From RYN-230 sp963851025 (GTDB lineage Bacteria > Actinomycetota > Actinomycetes > Streptosporangiales > Streptosporangiaceae): a DNA stretch of 64,000 nucleotides. A program made the position numbers and the translations under genes. The stretch is from assembly GCA_963851025.1 (NCBI GenBank), contig CAWKOA010000035.1, positions 124,001 through 188,000 of the forward strand, in the 5' to 3' direction. Under the pieces are notes generated by a model. The model was given only the letters and a program-made list of their open reading frames with translations, was not told the DNA's origin and did no database searches. Positions 29,980 to 38,963 of the stretch are shown here, piece after piece. How positions within the stretch are numbered: the first letter of the stretch is position 1; each line of letters opens with the position of its first letter.

Positions 29980-30189
29980 ATGGCGACGAAGGACACTGGC
30001 GGTCAGCGGCAGGCCTCGAAGCGGACTGAGGACACTGAGGAGGCGGAGCCGCAGGCATCGGGCGACGTCAAGGAGCGCCAGGAGAAGCTGGCCGACGACG
30101 TGGACGCGATCCTCGACGAGATCGACGAGGTGCTCGAGGAGAACGCCGAGGAGTTCGTCCGGTCTTACGTGCAGAAGGGCGGCCAGTGA
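29980..30189 (+). CDS. pup: Prokaryotic ubiquitin-like protein Pup
   Basis: An intact 69-residue modifier. It is intrinsically disordered and charged, with the Mpa-binding helix region EKLADDVDAILDEIDEVLEE in the C-terminal half and the terminus YVQKGGQ. The final Gln must be deamidated by Dop before PafA can attach it to lysines. The N-terminal half is rich in Lys, Gln and Glu, and threads into Mpa. It is followed by a hairpin and an apparent separate promoter for prcB. Confidence 0.97.
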   Translation: MATKDTGGQRQASKRTEDTEEAEPQASGDVKERQEKLADDVDAILDEIDEVLEENAEEFVRSYVQKGGQ

Positions 30190-30212
30190 CGGCTGCCCGC
30201 CAGGAGGCGCAC

Positions 30213-30233
30213 CCGGGCGGCGGCCCCGCCCGG
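30213..30233 (+). terminator. 8-bp GC hairpin between pup and prcB
   Basis: CCGGGCGG (30213-30220) and CCGCCCGG (30226-30233) form a perfect stem with a 5-nt loop, starting 24 nt after the pup stop. No T-run follows. It may attenuate transcription into prcBA or protect the pup message. Confidence 0.55.
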
Positions 30234-30281
30234 TTCGCCCTGGGCTGACAAGCCGCAGGCGCGGGCGGTGCCTGGCCGCAG

Positions 30282-30287
30282 TAGGGT
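30282..30287 (+). promoter_or_regulatory. -10 element TAGGGT upstream of prcB
   Basis: TAGGGT lies 42 nt before the prcB GTG, which has its own GGGAGG ribosome site. Confidence 0.4.
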
Positions 30288-30329
30288 CAGGGTCAGGTAA
30301 CGGGCGCGGACTAACCGGGAGGACTGGGC

Positions 30330-31264
30330 GTGGGTTCTGGCTTCTTTGCCGGAAAGTTCATTGCGGCGTGCATGGACGCTGGCACATCGTCGTTTGCTGA
30401 CCTGGTGGCCGAGTGCGCCCCGGAGCTGCTCCCGGGCGCCGGGGCGGCCGCCCGGCTGGGCGGTCCGCCGGGTCGCCGGGCGCGTCCGGGCCGGGCGGCG
30501 AGGGCGCGGGCCCGCCGCTGCGGCACGGGACGACCATCGTGGCCGCCCGTTTCGCGGACGGCGTGGTCATGGCCGGTGACCGGCGGTCCACGGCGGGCAA
30601 CATGATCGCGCAGCGGGACATCGAGAAGGTGTTCCGCAGCGACGACTTCTCCTCCGTCGGCATCGCGGGCGTGGCCGGGATCGGGCTGGAGCTGGTCCGC
30701 CTGTTCCAGCTGGAACTGGAGCACTACGAGAAGCTCGAGGGCCGGACGCTGTCCCTGGAGGGCAAGGCGAACCGGCTGGCCGCGTTCGTCCGCGGCAACA
30801 TGGGCGCGGCCATGCAGGGACTGGTGGTCGTCCCGCTGTTCGCCGGCTGGGACGAGGACGCCGGCCGGGGCCGGATCTTCAGCTACGACGTGGCCGGCGG
30901 CCGGTACGAGGAGCGTCCCTACAGCGCCATCGGGTCCGGGCTCGATCTTCGCCAAGGGATCGCTGAAGAAGCTCTACACCGAGGGCATGTCCGACCGGGC
31001 CGTGGTCCTGGCCTGATGCAGGCCCTGTACGACGCGGCCGACGACGACTCGGCGACCGGCGGCCCGGACCTGGCCCGGCAGATCTACCCGGTGGTGGCTA
31101 TGATCACCGCCGACGGGTACCGCCGCCTGTCGGACGCCGAGACGGGCGAGTACGCCCGGGCCGTGGTGGAGGAGCGGATGAGGGAGCCCTCCGGGCCGGT
31201 CGCCCCGCTGACCCGCGCCACCCGGCCTGAGCGGGTAACCGCCTGCCCCGCTGACCCGCCGTGA
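30330..31264 (+). CDS. prcB: Proteasome beta subunit PrcB, frameshifted
   Basis: Catalytic subunit of the 20S core. The propeptide starts MGSGFFAGKFIAACMDAG and contains SSFADLVAECAPELLP. Processing exposes the nucleophile Thr of HG-TTIVAARFADGVVMAGDR. Lys and Asp partners are visible in GDRRSTAGNMI and EKVF. HYEKLEGRTLSLEGKANRLA and YDAADDDSATGGPDLARQIY are conserved. Breaks occur near 30490 in the propeptide, near 30944 (restoring GSGSIFAKGSLKKLYTEGMSD) and near 31012. The GTG 30330 has a GGGAGG site 7-8 nt upstream. The C-terminal 25 residues are variable. Confidence 0.94.
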
Positions 31265-31312
31265 CCAGCCGCCATTCCGAGTAGCGCCGTTACGAGTAGG
31301 GGTAAAGCTGCG

Positions 31313-32122
31313 GTGAGTATGCCGTTCTACGTCTCGCCTGAGCAGGCGATGAAGGACAAGGCGGATTACGCCCGGAAGGGCATCGCCCGTGGCCGCAGCG
31401 GGGTGGTGATCCAGTACGACGGGGGCATCCTGTTCGTGGCGCCGAACCCGTCCAGCGCGCTGCACAAGATCAGCGAGATCTACGACCGCATCGCGTTCGC
31501 CGCGGTCGGCCGCTACAACGAGTTCGAGAACCTGCGCAAGGCCGGGGTCCGGTACGCGGACTACACCGGGTACCAGTACGACCGCAGCGACGTCACCGCC
31601 CGCGGCCTGGCCAACTGGTACGCGCAGATCCTCGGCCAGTTCTTCACCGAGAGCAACAAGCCGTTCGAGGTCGAGCTGGTGGTGGCCGAGGTCGGCGAGT
31701 CGCCCGTGTCCGACCAGATCTACCGGATCACGTTCGACGGCTCGGTGGCCGAGGAGCACGGCTTCGTGGCCATGGGCGGCCAGGCCGACCAGGTGGCGGC
31801 CGTGCTCAAGGACCATTACGCGGACGGCCTCCCGCTGGTCCGGGCGCTGGGCGCCGCGATCGCGGGCCTGGCCGGCCAGGGCAACGGCGACGGCACCGAG
31901 CTGAGCGCCAGCCAGCTGGAAGTGGGCATCCTGGCCCGGGACCGGGCGCACCGGACGTTCCGGCGGCTGACCGGCGCGCGGCTGGAGGTGCTGCTGGCCG
32001 AGGCGGCGGCCGGGGAGGGCACCAGCCCGGCCACCCCGGCGGCGGGCGGGGACGAGCCGCAGCCCGGCGAGGCCGCCAGCCCCGACGACGGGGTGACCCC
32101 GGCTAGCCGCCGGCGAGCGTAG
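31313..32122 (+). CDS. prcA: Proteasome alpha subunit PrcA
   Basis: An intact 269-residue structural subunit of the core particle. It begins MSMPFYVSPEQAMKDKADYA, followed by RKGIARGRSGVVIQYDGGIL, the conserved alpha N-terminus that forms the gate. The region SALHKISEIYDRIAFAAVGR and NEFENLRKAGVRYADYTGYQ match M. tuberculosis PrcA. The alpha subunit has no catalytic Thr. The last 50 residues are a disordered, acidic and Pro/Ala-rich tail. It lies 48 bp after prcB. Confidence 0.95.
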   Translation: MSMPFYVSPEQAMKDKADYARKGIARGRSGVVIQYDGGILFVAPNPSSALHKISEIYDRIAFAAVGRYNEFENLRKAGVRYADYTGYQYDRSDVTARGLANWYAQILGQFFTESNKPFEVELVVAEVGESPVSDQIYRITFDGSVAEEHGFVAMGGQADQVAAVLKDHYADGLPLVRALGAAIAGLAGQGNGDGTELSASQLEVGILARDRAHRTFRRLTGARLEVLLAEAAAGEGTSPATPAAGGDEPQPGEAASPDDGVTPASRRRA

Positions 32123-32130
32123 CCGGGCAG

Positions 32131-32813
32131 CTAGGCGGGGCCCGGGCGGGCGTGCACCACCGCCCAGACCGCGCGGACTTCCGCCGGCGGTCGCGTTCCA
32201 GTACTCGTGCGGGATCGGCTGAGTCGAACGCGATCGAGTCGCCCTCGCTCGAGCTCGTAGCTCTCGAATCCCGACCTGGGCCTGCAGCGTCCCGCGTCAC
32301 GATGAGCCCGTACTCGTAACCGTCGTGGCGCAGAGGCCTGGCGGGTGACGGCGGCCTGCGCCGCGGGGCGCGTAGACGACCTCCAGGAAGTCCACCCGGT
32401 CATCGGCGCCCGGCGTGAGCCGTTCCCAGCGGACCCCGCTGGCCAGGTCGATGGTGCGGCGGCCGGCCGCGCGCTGGACGATCCCGTGCCGGCAGGCCAG
32501 CCGGCGCCTGGCGTCCGGCCGCGGCCGCGTCCCGCGCCCGGCCGCCGCCGTGCGCGGTCATGCGTCAGCTCGCCGGACGGGATCACGCCGAACAGGAAGT
32601 CCATGCGACGCCCGCAGCTCGCTGGCCAGCGCGTAGAGCATGCCCACGGAGGGGGACCGAGACGCCGCGCTCGATCTGGGAGATGAGGCTGGGCGAGCAG
32701 CTGATCCGGCGGGCCAGCTCACGCGCGGACAGGCCGCGATCCTCACGGACCCGGCGCAGCCGGGGCCCGAGTTCCGTCCCGGGATCGAAAACGGCCGTAT
32801 CACGCTCGATCAT
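32131..32813 (-). CDS. XRE-family regulator with C-terminal cupin domain, heavily frameshifted
   Basis: A regulator of the PuuR/XRE-cupin type. The start MIERDTAVFDPGTELGPRLR is followed by a helix-turn-helix (LARRISCSPSLISQIERGVS). SVGMLYALASELRAS and MDFLFGVIPSGELTHD then follow. The C-terminal cupin is scattered over frames: DGYEYGLIVT, GFESYELERG, DSIAFDSADP and EVRAVWAVVHARPGPA before a stop at 32131. At least five breaks in 680 bp make this the worst-hit gene. It could be a true pseudogene, but the preserved order of motifs argues against that. AAGGAG lies 8 nt before the ATG. It is divergent from the aldehyde dehydrogenase. Confidence 0.75.
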
Positions 32814-32825
32814 CAGCGGATCTCC

Positions 32826-32854
32826 TTGACAGCCACACTGTACATACGTTGAAT
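32826..32854 (+). promoter_or_regulatory. Sigma-70-type promoter reading toward the aldehyde dehydrogenase
   Basis: TTGACA (32826-32831), a 17-nt spacer and TTGAAT (32849-32854). The -35 is a perfect match, rare in this GC-rich sequence. It overlaps the ribosome site of the divergent regulator gene. Confidence 0.6.
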
Positions 32855-32865
32855 CGGTGCTGTAC
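32838..32865. promoter_or_regulatory. Direct CTGTAC repeats, putative operator of the XRE-cupin regulator
   Basis: CTGTAC at 32838-32843 and again at 32860-32865, 22 bp apart or two helical turns, flank the -10 of the promoter above. The placement suits repression by the divergently encoded regulator. Confidence 0.45.
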
Positions 32866-32972
32866 GGGATCGCAGGCCGCCAGCCGCACGGGAGGCGGCA
32901 GCGGCTAGCGTCCGGGCACGGGATGCCCTGTAATGTCGTGGATGTGCGCAGCACGGAGACCCTGGAGGACGA

Positions 32973-34447
32973 GTGACCGGCACCATGGCGGACCTGGCCG
33001 CCACGACCGGGATCGACGTGCCCACCGGGCTGCTCATCGGCGGCCAGTGGACCAAGGGCCGCGACGGCGGGCTGATCGGCGTGACCGACCCGGCCACCGA
33101 GGAGATCATCGCCGAGGTGGCCGACGCCACGGCCGAGGACACGCTCGACGCGGTCAGCGCCGCCTCGGCCGCGCTGCCCGGCTGGGCCGCGACCGCGCCC
33201 CGCGAGCGGGCCGAGTGCCTGCGCCGGGCCTGGTCGCTGATGATCGCCAAGTCCGACGCGCTGGCCCGGCTGATGGTCTGTGAGAACGGCAAGGCGCTGC
33301 CGGACGCGCGCGGCCGAGGTGACCTACGCCGCCGAGTTCTTCCGCTGGTACGCCGAGGAGGCGGTCCGGATCGAGGGGTCGGTGCTCACCGCCCCGTCCG
33401 GCGCCAACCGCATCCTCGTCACCCGGCAGCCGGTCGGCGTCAGCGTGCTCATCACCCCGTGGAACTTCCCGGCCGCGATGGCCACCCGGAAGATCGGGCC
33501 GGCCCTGGCCGCCGGCTGCACCGTGGTGCTCAAGCCCGCCAAGGAAACCCCGCTGACCGCCCTGGCCGTGGCCGACATCCTGCGCGAGGCCGGCGTGCCG
33601 GACGGCGTGGTCAACGTGGTGACCACCTCCTCGGCCAGCCGGTTCAGCCAGACCGTGCTGGCCGACCCCCGGGTCCGGAAGCTGTCCTTCACCGGGTCCA
33701 CCGAGGTCGGCCGGGTCCTGCTGAAGGCCGCGGCCGACAGCGTGATCAACTGCTCCATGGAACTGGGCGGCAACGCCCCGTTCCTGATCTTCGAGGACGC
33801 CGACATCAGCGCGGCGCTGGACGGCGCGTTCCTGGCCAAGATGCGCAACGGCGGCGAGGCGTGCACCGCGGCCAACCGCTTCTACGTGCACGAGGCGGTC
33901 GCCGACGAGTTCACCGCGGCGTTCGCGGCCCGGCTCGAGGCGCTCAAGGTCGGCCCGGGCCTGGACGACGGCACCGAGCTGGGCCCGCTGGTCAACGAGG
34001 ACACCAGGTCCAAGGTGGCCAGCCTGGTGGACGAGGCGGCCAGCGCGGGCAGCCGGGTGGTCACCGGCGGCTCCGCCCCGGACCGCCGCGGCTACTTCTA
34101 CGCGCCCACCGTGCTGGACAACGTGCCGCCCGGCGCGGGCATCCTGGACGAGGAGATCTTCGGCCCGGTCGCCCCGATCGTCCGGTTCAGCTCCGAGTCC
34201 GACGCGGTCTACCTGGGCCAACAACACCGAATACGGCCTGGTCTCCTACGTCTACACCCGGGACCTGCGCCGCTCGCTGCGGGTGGCGGAGGCCCTGGAG
34301 GCCGGGATGATCGGCATCAACCGCGGCGTGGTCTCGGACCCGGCGGCCCCGTTCGGCGGGGTCAAGCAGTCCGGGATCGGCCGCGAGGGAGGCCACGACG
34401 GGTTGCTGGAGTTCACCGAGACCAAGTACATCGCCGTCGACTGGTGA
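32973..34447 (+). CDS. NAD(P)-dependent aldehyde dehydrogenase (succinate-semialdehyde dehydrogenase-like), two frameshifts
   Basis: An aldehyde dehydrogenase of about 490 residues. The cofactor region is VLITPWNFPAAMATRKIGPA with VVLKPAKETPL and FTGSTEVGR. The catalytic Glu is in MELGGNAPFLIF and the catalytic Cys in NGGEACTAANRFYVHE. The C-terminus has EEIFGPVAP and FGGVKQSGIGREGG. Breaks near 33307 and 34213 fit single inserted bases. The Cys environment and the ELGGNAPF block are nearest to GabD/succinate-semialdehyde dehydrogenases. Pairing with a PuuR-like regulator suggests polyamine or GABA catabolism. GTG 32973 is preceded by GGAGGACGA. Confidence 0.85.
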
Positions 34448-34529
34448 CGTGCCGCGCCGGGAGCGGGGGCGCCGCCGCGACACGCTCCGGACACCCACCC
34501 CACCTGGTGCGGGCGCGTGCCGCGTGCCG

Positions 34530-34535
34530 TAGGGT
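34530..34535 (+). promoter_or_regulatory. -10 element TAGGGT upstream of pafA
   Basis: TAGGGT lies 13 nt before the ATG, implying a leader of about 6 nt, too short for a usual ribosome site. Confidence 0.4.
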
Positions 34536-34548
34536 CTGGTGAGCGACC

Positions 34549-35907
34549 ATGGACAGACGAATCTTCGGGCTTGAGAACGAATACGGGGTCACCTGCACCT
34601 TCCGCGGCAGCCGGCGGCTGTCCCCGGACGAGGTAGCCAGGTACCTCTTCCGCCGCGTGGTCTCGTGGGGCCGGAGCAGCAACGTGTTCCTGCGCAACGG
34701 GGCCCGGCTCTACCTCGACGTGGGCAGCCACCCCGAGTACGCCACGCCCGAGTGCGACAACATCCTCGACCTGGTGGTGCACGACAAGGCGGGGGAGCGG
34801 ATCCTCGAGGGCCTGCTGGTGGACGCCGACCGGCGGCTGCGCGAGGAAGGCATCGCCGGCGACATCTACCTGTTCAAGAACAACACCGACTCGGCCGGCA
34901 ACTCCTACGGCTGCCACGAGAACTACCTGGTCGGCCGGCACGGCGAGTTCGGCCGGCTGGCCGACATCCTGATCCCGTTCCTGGTCACCCGGCAGGTGAT
35001 CTGCGGCGCCGGCAAGGTGCTGCAGACCCCGCGCGGCGCGGTGTACTGCGTCAGCCAGCGCGCCGAGCACATCTGGGAGGGCGTGTCCTCGGCCACCACC
35101 CGGTCCCGGCCGATCATCAACACCCGGGACGAGCCGCACGCGGACGCGGAGCGGTTCCGGCGGCTGCACGTGATCGTCGGCGACTCGAACATGAGCGAGA
35201 CGACCATGCTGCTCAAGGTGGGCGCCACCGACCTGGTGCTGCGGATGGTCGAGGCGGGCATCGTGATGCGCGACCTGACCCTGGAGAACCCGATCCGGGC
35301 CATCCGGGACGTCAGCCACGACATGACCGGCCGCCGCAAGGTCCGGCTGGCCAACGGCCGGGAGGCCAGCGCGCTGGACATCCAGCGCGAGTACCTGGCC
35401 AAGGCCAAGGACTTCACCGACCGCCGCGGGGCGGACGCGATCACCCAGCGGGTGCTGGACCTGTGGGAACGCACCCTGCACGCGGTGGACACCGGCAACT
35501 TCGGCCTGGTCGACCGGGAGATCGACTGGATCACGAAGTACCAGCTGATCGAGCGGTACCGCGGCAAGCACGACCTGCCGCTGTCCTCGCCCCGGGTGGC
35601 CCAGCTCGACCTGGCCTACCACGACGTGCACCGCGGCCGCGGCCTGTACTACCTGCTGCAGCGGCGCGGGGCGGTGGCCCGGACCGCGCGCGACATCGAC
35701 ATCTTCGAGGCCAAGTCGGTCCCGCCGCAGACCACCCGGGCCCGGCTGCGCGGTGAGTTCATCCGCCGCGCCCAGGAGCGGCGCCGCGACTTCACCGTGG
35801 ACTGGGTCCACCTCAAGCTCAACGACCAGGCCCAGCGGACGGTGCTGTGCAAGGACCCGTTCCGGGCCGTCGATGAGCGGGTGGAGAAGCTCATCGCGGG
35901 CATGTAG
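34549..35907 (+). CDS. pafA: Pup--protein ligase PafA
   Basis: An intact 452-residue ligase that joins the deamidated Pup C-terminal Glu to substrate lysines using ATP. It begins MDRRIFGLENEYGVTC, with the glutamates of LENEYG binding metal. Family blocks are NVFLRNGARLYLDVGSHPEY followed by ATPECD, FKNNTDSAGNSYGCHENYLV, and RPIINTRDEPHADAERFRRL. The C-terminal small domain that holds Pup ends with DERVEKLIAGM. It is homologous to Dop in the same cluster but lacks the Dop loop. It has no frameshifts over 1.36 kb, in contrast to Dop. Confidence 0.97.
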   Translation: MDRRIFGLENEYGVTCTFRGSRRLSPDEVARYLFRRVVSWGRSSNVFLRNGARLYLDVGSHPEYATPECDNILDLVVHDKAGERILEGLLVDADRRLREEGIAGDIYLFKNNTDSAGNSYGCHENYLVGRHGEFGRLADILIPFLVTRQVICGAGKVLQTPRGAVYCVSQRAEHIWEGVSSATTRSRPIINTRDEPHADAERFRRLHVIVGDSNMSETTMLLKVGATDLVLRMVEAGIVMRDLTLENPIRAIRDVSHDMTGRRKVRLANGREASALDIQREYLAKAKDFTDRRGADAITQRVLDLWERTLHAVDTGNFGLVDREIDWITKYQLIERYRGKHDLPLSSPRVAQLDLAYHDVHRGRGLYYLLQRRGAVARTARDIDIFEAKSVPPQTTRARLRGEFIRRAQERRRDFTVDWVHLKLNDQAQRTVLCKDPFRAVDERVEKLIAGM

Positions 35908-35944
35908 CTGAGCGGGTGGAGAAGCTCATCGCCGGCATGGTAGC
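35874..35944 (+). repeat. 35-bp tandem duplication of the pafA 3' end
   Basis: The last codons and stop of pafA (35874-35908) are repeated immediately downstream (35909-35944) with one C/G substitution and one added G before the TAG. The copy encodes another VEKLIAGM-like string but lies beyond the stop, so pafA is unaffected. Confidence 0.95.
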
Positions 35945-36149
35945 TGTGAATTTGCTGATAATCGCGTGAGTGCCTTTTTCCGGTGATCTTCCACGCCGCA
36001 GGCCGCGTGCGTTCCAGGCGGCCTGCCCGTTCCTCGTGGATTGGTCCACGATACCGTAATGAGCAGGCAGCGGAACCTGGGCACTGTGGTTGGTTGATGC
36101 CGGTAGGCTGGCGTCGCTTCAACGTCGGAGATGACAAGGTTCCCTTTCT

Positions 36150-37102
36150 ATGCGACGCATTGCCGCCCTGCTGTCCGTCCCCCTGCTGGCCGTCCTGGCC
36201 CTGGCCGGATGCGGATCGTCCACGTCCTCGTCCAGCCCCAGCGTCTCGGTGAGCGGGCAGTTCGGCAAGGATCCGACCGTCACCATCCCGAAGTCAGACC
36301 GCCGGGAAGGCGCTGGCCGTCAAGACCCTGGTCAAGGGCAGCGGCCCGGCGCTGACCAAGTCCGACGCCTTCGTCGGGAACTATGCCGTGTACATCTGGA
36401 GCGGCAAGACGAGCAAGCTCGCCGAGAGCACGTTCACCACCAAGAGCCCGGCCCTGTTCAGCGGCCAGCTCCTGCCGGGGCTGGAGACCGCCCTGCAGGG
36501 CAAGACGATGGGCAGCCGGGTGCTGGCCGTCATCCCGCCCGCCCAGGGCTACGGCAAGACCGGGAACTCCCAGGCCGGGGTGACCGCCAACGACACCCTG
36601 GTGTTCGTGGTGGACATGATCAAGGAGTTCCCGAACACCGCGTCGGCCACGGGCAGCAAGGTGTCCAGCGGCGGCGGTTCCCTGCCCAGCGTCACGGCCA
36701 AGGCCGGGGCGGCCCCGGTCATCACGATCCCGAAGTCCGGGAAGCCGCCGAAGGGGCTGGTGACCAAGACGCTGATCAAGGGAACGGGCCCGGCGGTGGC
36801 CAAGGGGCAGACCGTGGTCACCCAGTACGTGGGCGCAGATCTGGCGGACCGGCAAGGTCTTCGACTCGTCGTGGTCGCGGGGCACGCCGTTCGGGTTCAC
36901 GATCGGCGCCACGCCGAGCCAGGTCATCACGGGCTGGGACAAGGGCCTCATCGGGCAGACCGTGGGCAGCCGGGTCATGCTGGTCGTCCCGCCCGCCGAC
37001 GGGTACGGCAAGACGGGCAGCTCGCAGGCCGGGATCAAGGGCACGGACACGCTGGTGTTCGTGGTGGACATCCTCGGCGCGGTCAGCCCCGCCACCGGCT
37101 GA
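36150..37102 (+). CDS. FKBP-type peptidyl-prolyl isomerase lipoprotein with two FKBP domains, two frameshifts
   Basis: A secreted lipoprotein foldase of about 316 residues. The signal peptide MRRIAALLSVPLLAVLALAG is followed by the lipidated Cys21 and a Ser-rich linker. Two tandem FKBP domains are seen. The first runs AVKTLVKGSGPALTKSDAFV to NDTLVFVVDMIKEF. The second runs KTLIKGTGPAVAKGQTVVTQ to GTDTLVFVVDILGAV, and contains FDSSWSRGTPFGFTIG. Breaks near 36294 and 36835 each fit one inserted base. Actinobacteria other than mycobacteria often have FKBP genes between pafA and pafB, and this fits. Confidence 0.88.
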
Positions 37103-37656
37103 TCAGGCCGAACTGAAGGCGGGCGGGCCCCCGGGCCCGCCCGCTCGCTGCCGCCGGCGACTCCCCGGCACCCGCCGCACCCGGCCTGCCTCCGGAGCGG
37201 GCCGTGGGGTCCGGGGCTCGGGCCCCCGGGTACTCAGAGGCCCGGTCGATCACGTCGCTCAGGATCAGGCTGACGCCGATGCCGAGCAGCCAGCTGTCCT
37301 TGGCCAGCGGGATGCCCTGGTGGGTCGGGCGCAGGCTGCCCTCCTGCCGCATGCCGGGGGTCTTGATGTAGAGGCCGAGCAGGCCGCCGGAGAACCCGGT
37401 CAGGAGCAGGCCCGCCACCCCGGACGGCACCACCGGCAGCAGCAGCGCTGACCCGACCACCACTCGCCCGCGCCGAGCAGCCGGGCGAAATCCTGCGGCT
37501 TCATCTTGCCCAGGAACGGATAGGCCCCGTCGCCATGTGGTGCATCCCGGCGGCGGCCTGCTCGTCAGCCGAGAGTTTGCCGAGTCCGGAATTGAGGATG
37601 AAGGCACCCGCGCTGACCCGGGCGGGCATATCGCGGATGAAGGACGCGAGTCGCAT
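37083..37656 (-). CDS. DoxX-like membrane protein, frameshifted
   Basis: A small membrane protein of about 170 residues. The N-terminus MRLASFIRDMPARVSAGAFI is followed by LNSGLGKLSADEQAAAGMHH. It continues after a break near 37535 as YPFLGKMKPQDFARLLGAGE, then SALLLPVVPSGVAGLLLTGF, and ends with SWLLGIGVSLILSDVIDRA. The pattern of four helices with a GxxK loop fits the DoxX family, linked in mycobacteria to redox stress. AAGGAG lies 5-6 nt before the ATG. The reading frame runs on to 37083, overlapping the FKBP 3' end. The true stop may be near 37235. Confidence 0.65.
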
Positions 37657-37801
37657 GCAGGCTCCTTACTGCTCCGGGTACCGGATTCGCCCGGCGCCTC
37701 GCCTTATTCTCCCGCTGCCCCCGGCCCCGCCCGCGCAGGGGGCTGGCCTGGCCAGCGCCTGAGCCCAGCGTGGCCGGCTGCCAGTGCCTAACTGGCCGTG
37801 C

Positions 37802-38908
37802 CTAACTGGCCAGTGACCCGCCTGGCGGCCGGCCCAGCAGCGCGGCCGCGTGCCGCCCGGCCGCCGCCGCGGCCAGGAAGTACGCCAGGTCCTCGTCCAG
37901 GCCGCGGCCCATGCGTGGACAGCGGCACCGGGCAGCCGCGCAGCGCCTCGGCCAGGCCGTCGGTGCTCACGCTGACCAGCGTGTGCCGGCCAGCCAGCGC
38001 GGCCGCCTGCGCCGCCACCCGGGCGCCGAACGCCCCGGGCAGCTCGGGCACGACCACGTCGGCGCGGGCCAGCGCGACCCGGCCGTAGGAGGTGAGGCTG
38101 TGGTGGGACACGCCGCTGATGGCGTTCCCGCGGATCAGCCTCGCTGACCCGCAGCGAGGCCACCGGGCGGCCGCCGAGCACGGCGGCCGCGTTGACCGCC
38201 TCGCCGCAGGCCACCCCGGAAAAGCCCCACCGGGTCCCGGTGCCCAGGTTGCCCGGTCCCTGGGCCACCACGACGACGTCGGCGCCGAGCACGTGCCGCG
38301 CGGCCAGCAGCCCGGTGTGCAGCGTGACCGCCTCGAGGTCACCGCCGAACGACTGGCCCACGGTCACCGTCCCGCGCAGCCAGCCCGCCTCGCGCAGCCC
38401 GGCGCAGCTGCGGGAGAACCACGCGGGCAGCGCCCCGCCGTCGAGCATCACGTACACCGCGGCCGGCGGGGCCGCCGGCCGGCCCGCGGCGCGCAGCGCC
38501 GCCAGCACGGCCGGCAGCGCCGAATGCAGGTCGGCGATCACCACCGGCATCCCGCCGAGGTCGTCCGCGTCGCGCAGCACCTCGTGGTGCGGCGAGCCCT
38601 GCTCGTCGGCGCCGAGCACGGTGGCCTGCAGCGGCGTGTAGCGCGCCTTGACCAGGTGCCCGGGGCCGGACGGGTCGGCGGGCAGCCGGTCGGGCAGCGC
38701 CACCACCAGCGCGTAGCCGCCGGTGCCCAGGCCGAGCGCGAGCGCGCTGGTGTTCAGCAGCAGCCGGTCGCCGGGCTCCGGGCCGGCCGGTCAGCTCCGG
38801 GTAGGCCAGCGCCCGGATGGTGCCCTCGCTGGTGGTTACGTCCAGTTCGACCGCGCCACGCCATTCGCGGCGCACCGCCAAAACCACGCCACTGCGCCAC
38901 CTGATCAC
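37802..38908 (-). CDS. DUF3866 family protein, three frameshifts
   Basis: A conserved actinobacterial protein of about 368 residues and unknown function. It begins MIRWRSGVVLAVRREWRGAV, followed by TTSEGTIRALAYPELTG. Blocks in the central frame are HHEVLRDADDLGGMPVVIAD, VTLHTGLLAARHVLGADVVV, and QGPGNLGTGTRWGFSGVACG. The C-terminal part SGVSHHSLTSYGRVALARAD and LDEDLAYFLAAAAAGRHAA lies in others. Breaks are near 38790, 38145 and 37912. The glycine-rich GPGNLGTGT segment hints at nucleotide binding, but no activity is assigned. It is divergent from pafB by 55 bp. Confidence 0.8.
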
Positions 38909-38963
38909 TCCCGCAGGGTAGCGTCAGGTACCGATCGGGGGCGGGGAGCGGCGAGGAACGGGA

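Noticed and set aside
32131..32813. XRE-cupin gene as a decayed pseudogene
   Set aside because: All domain motifs remain in order with no internal in-place stop replacing a conserved residue. The indel type is the same as in essential neighbours, so decay cannot be claimed.
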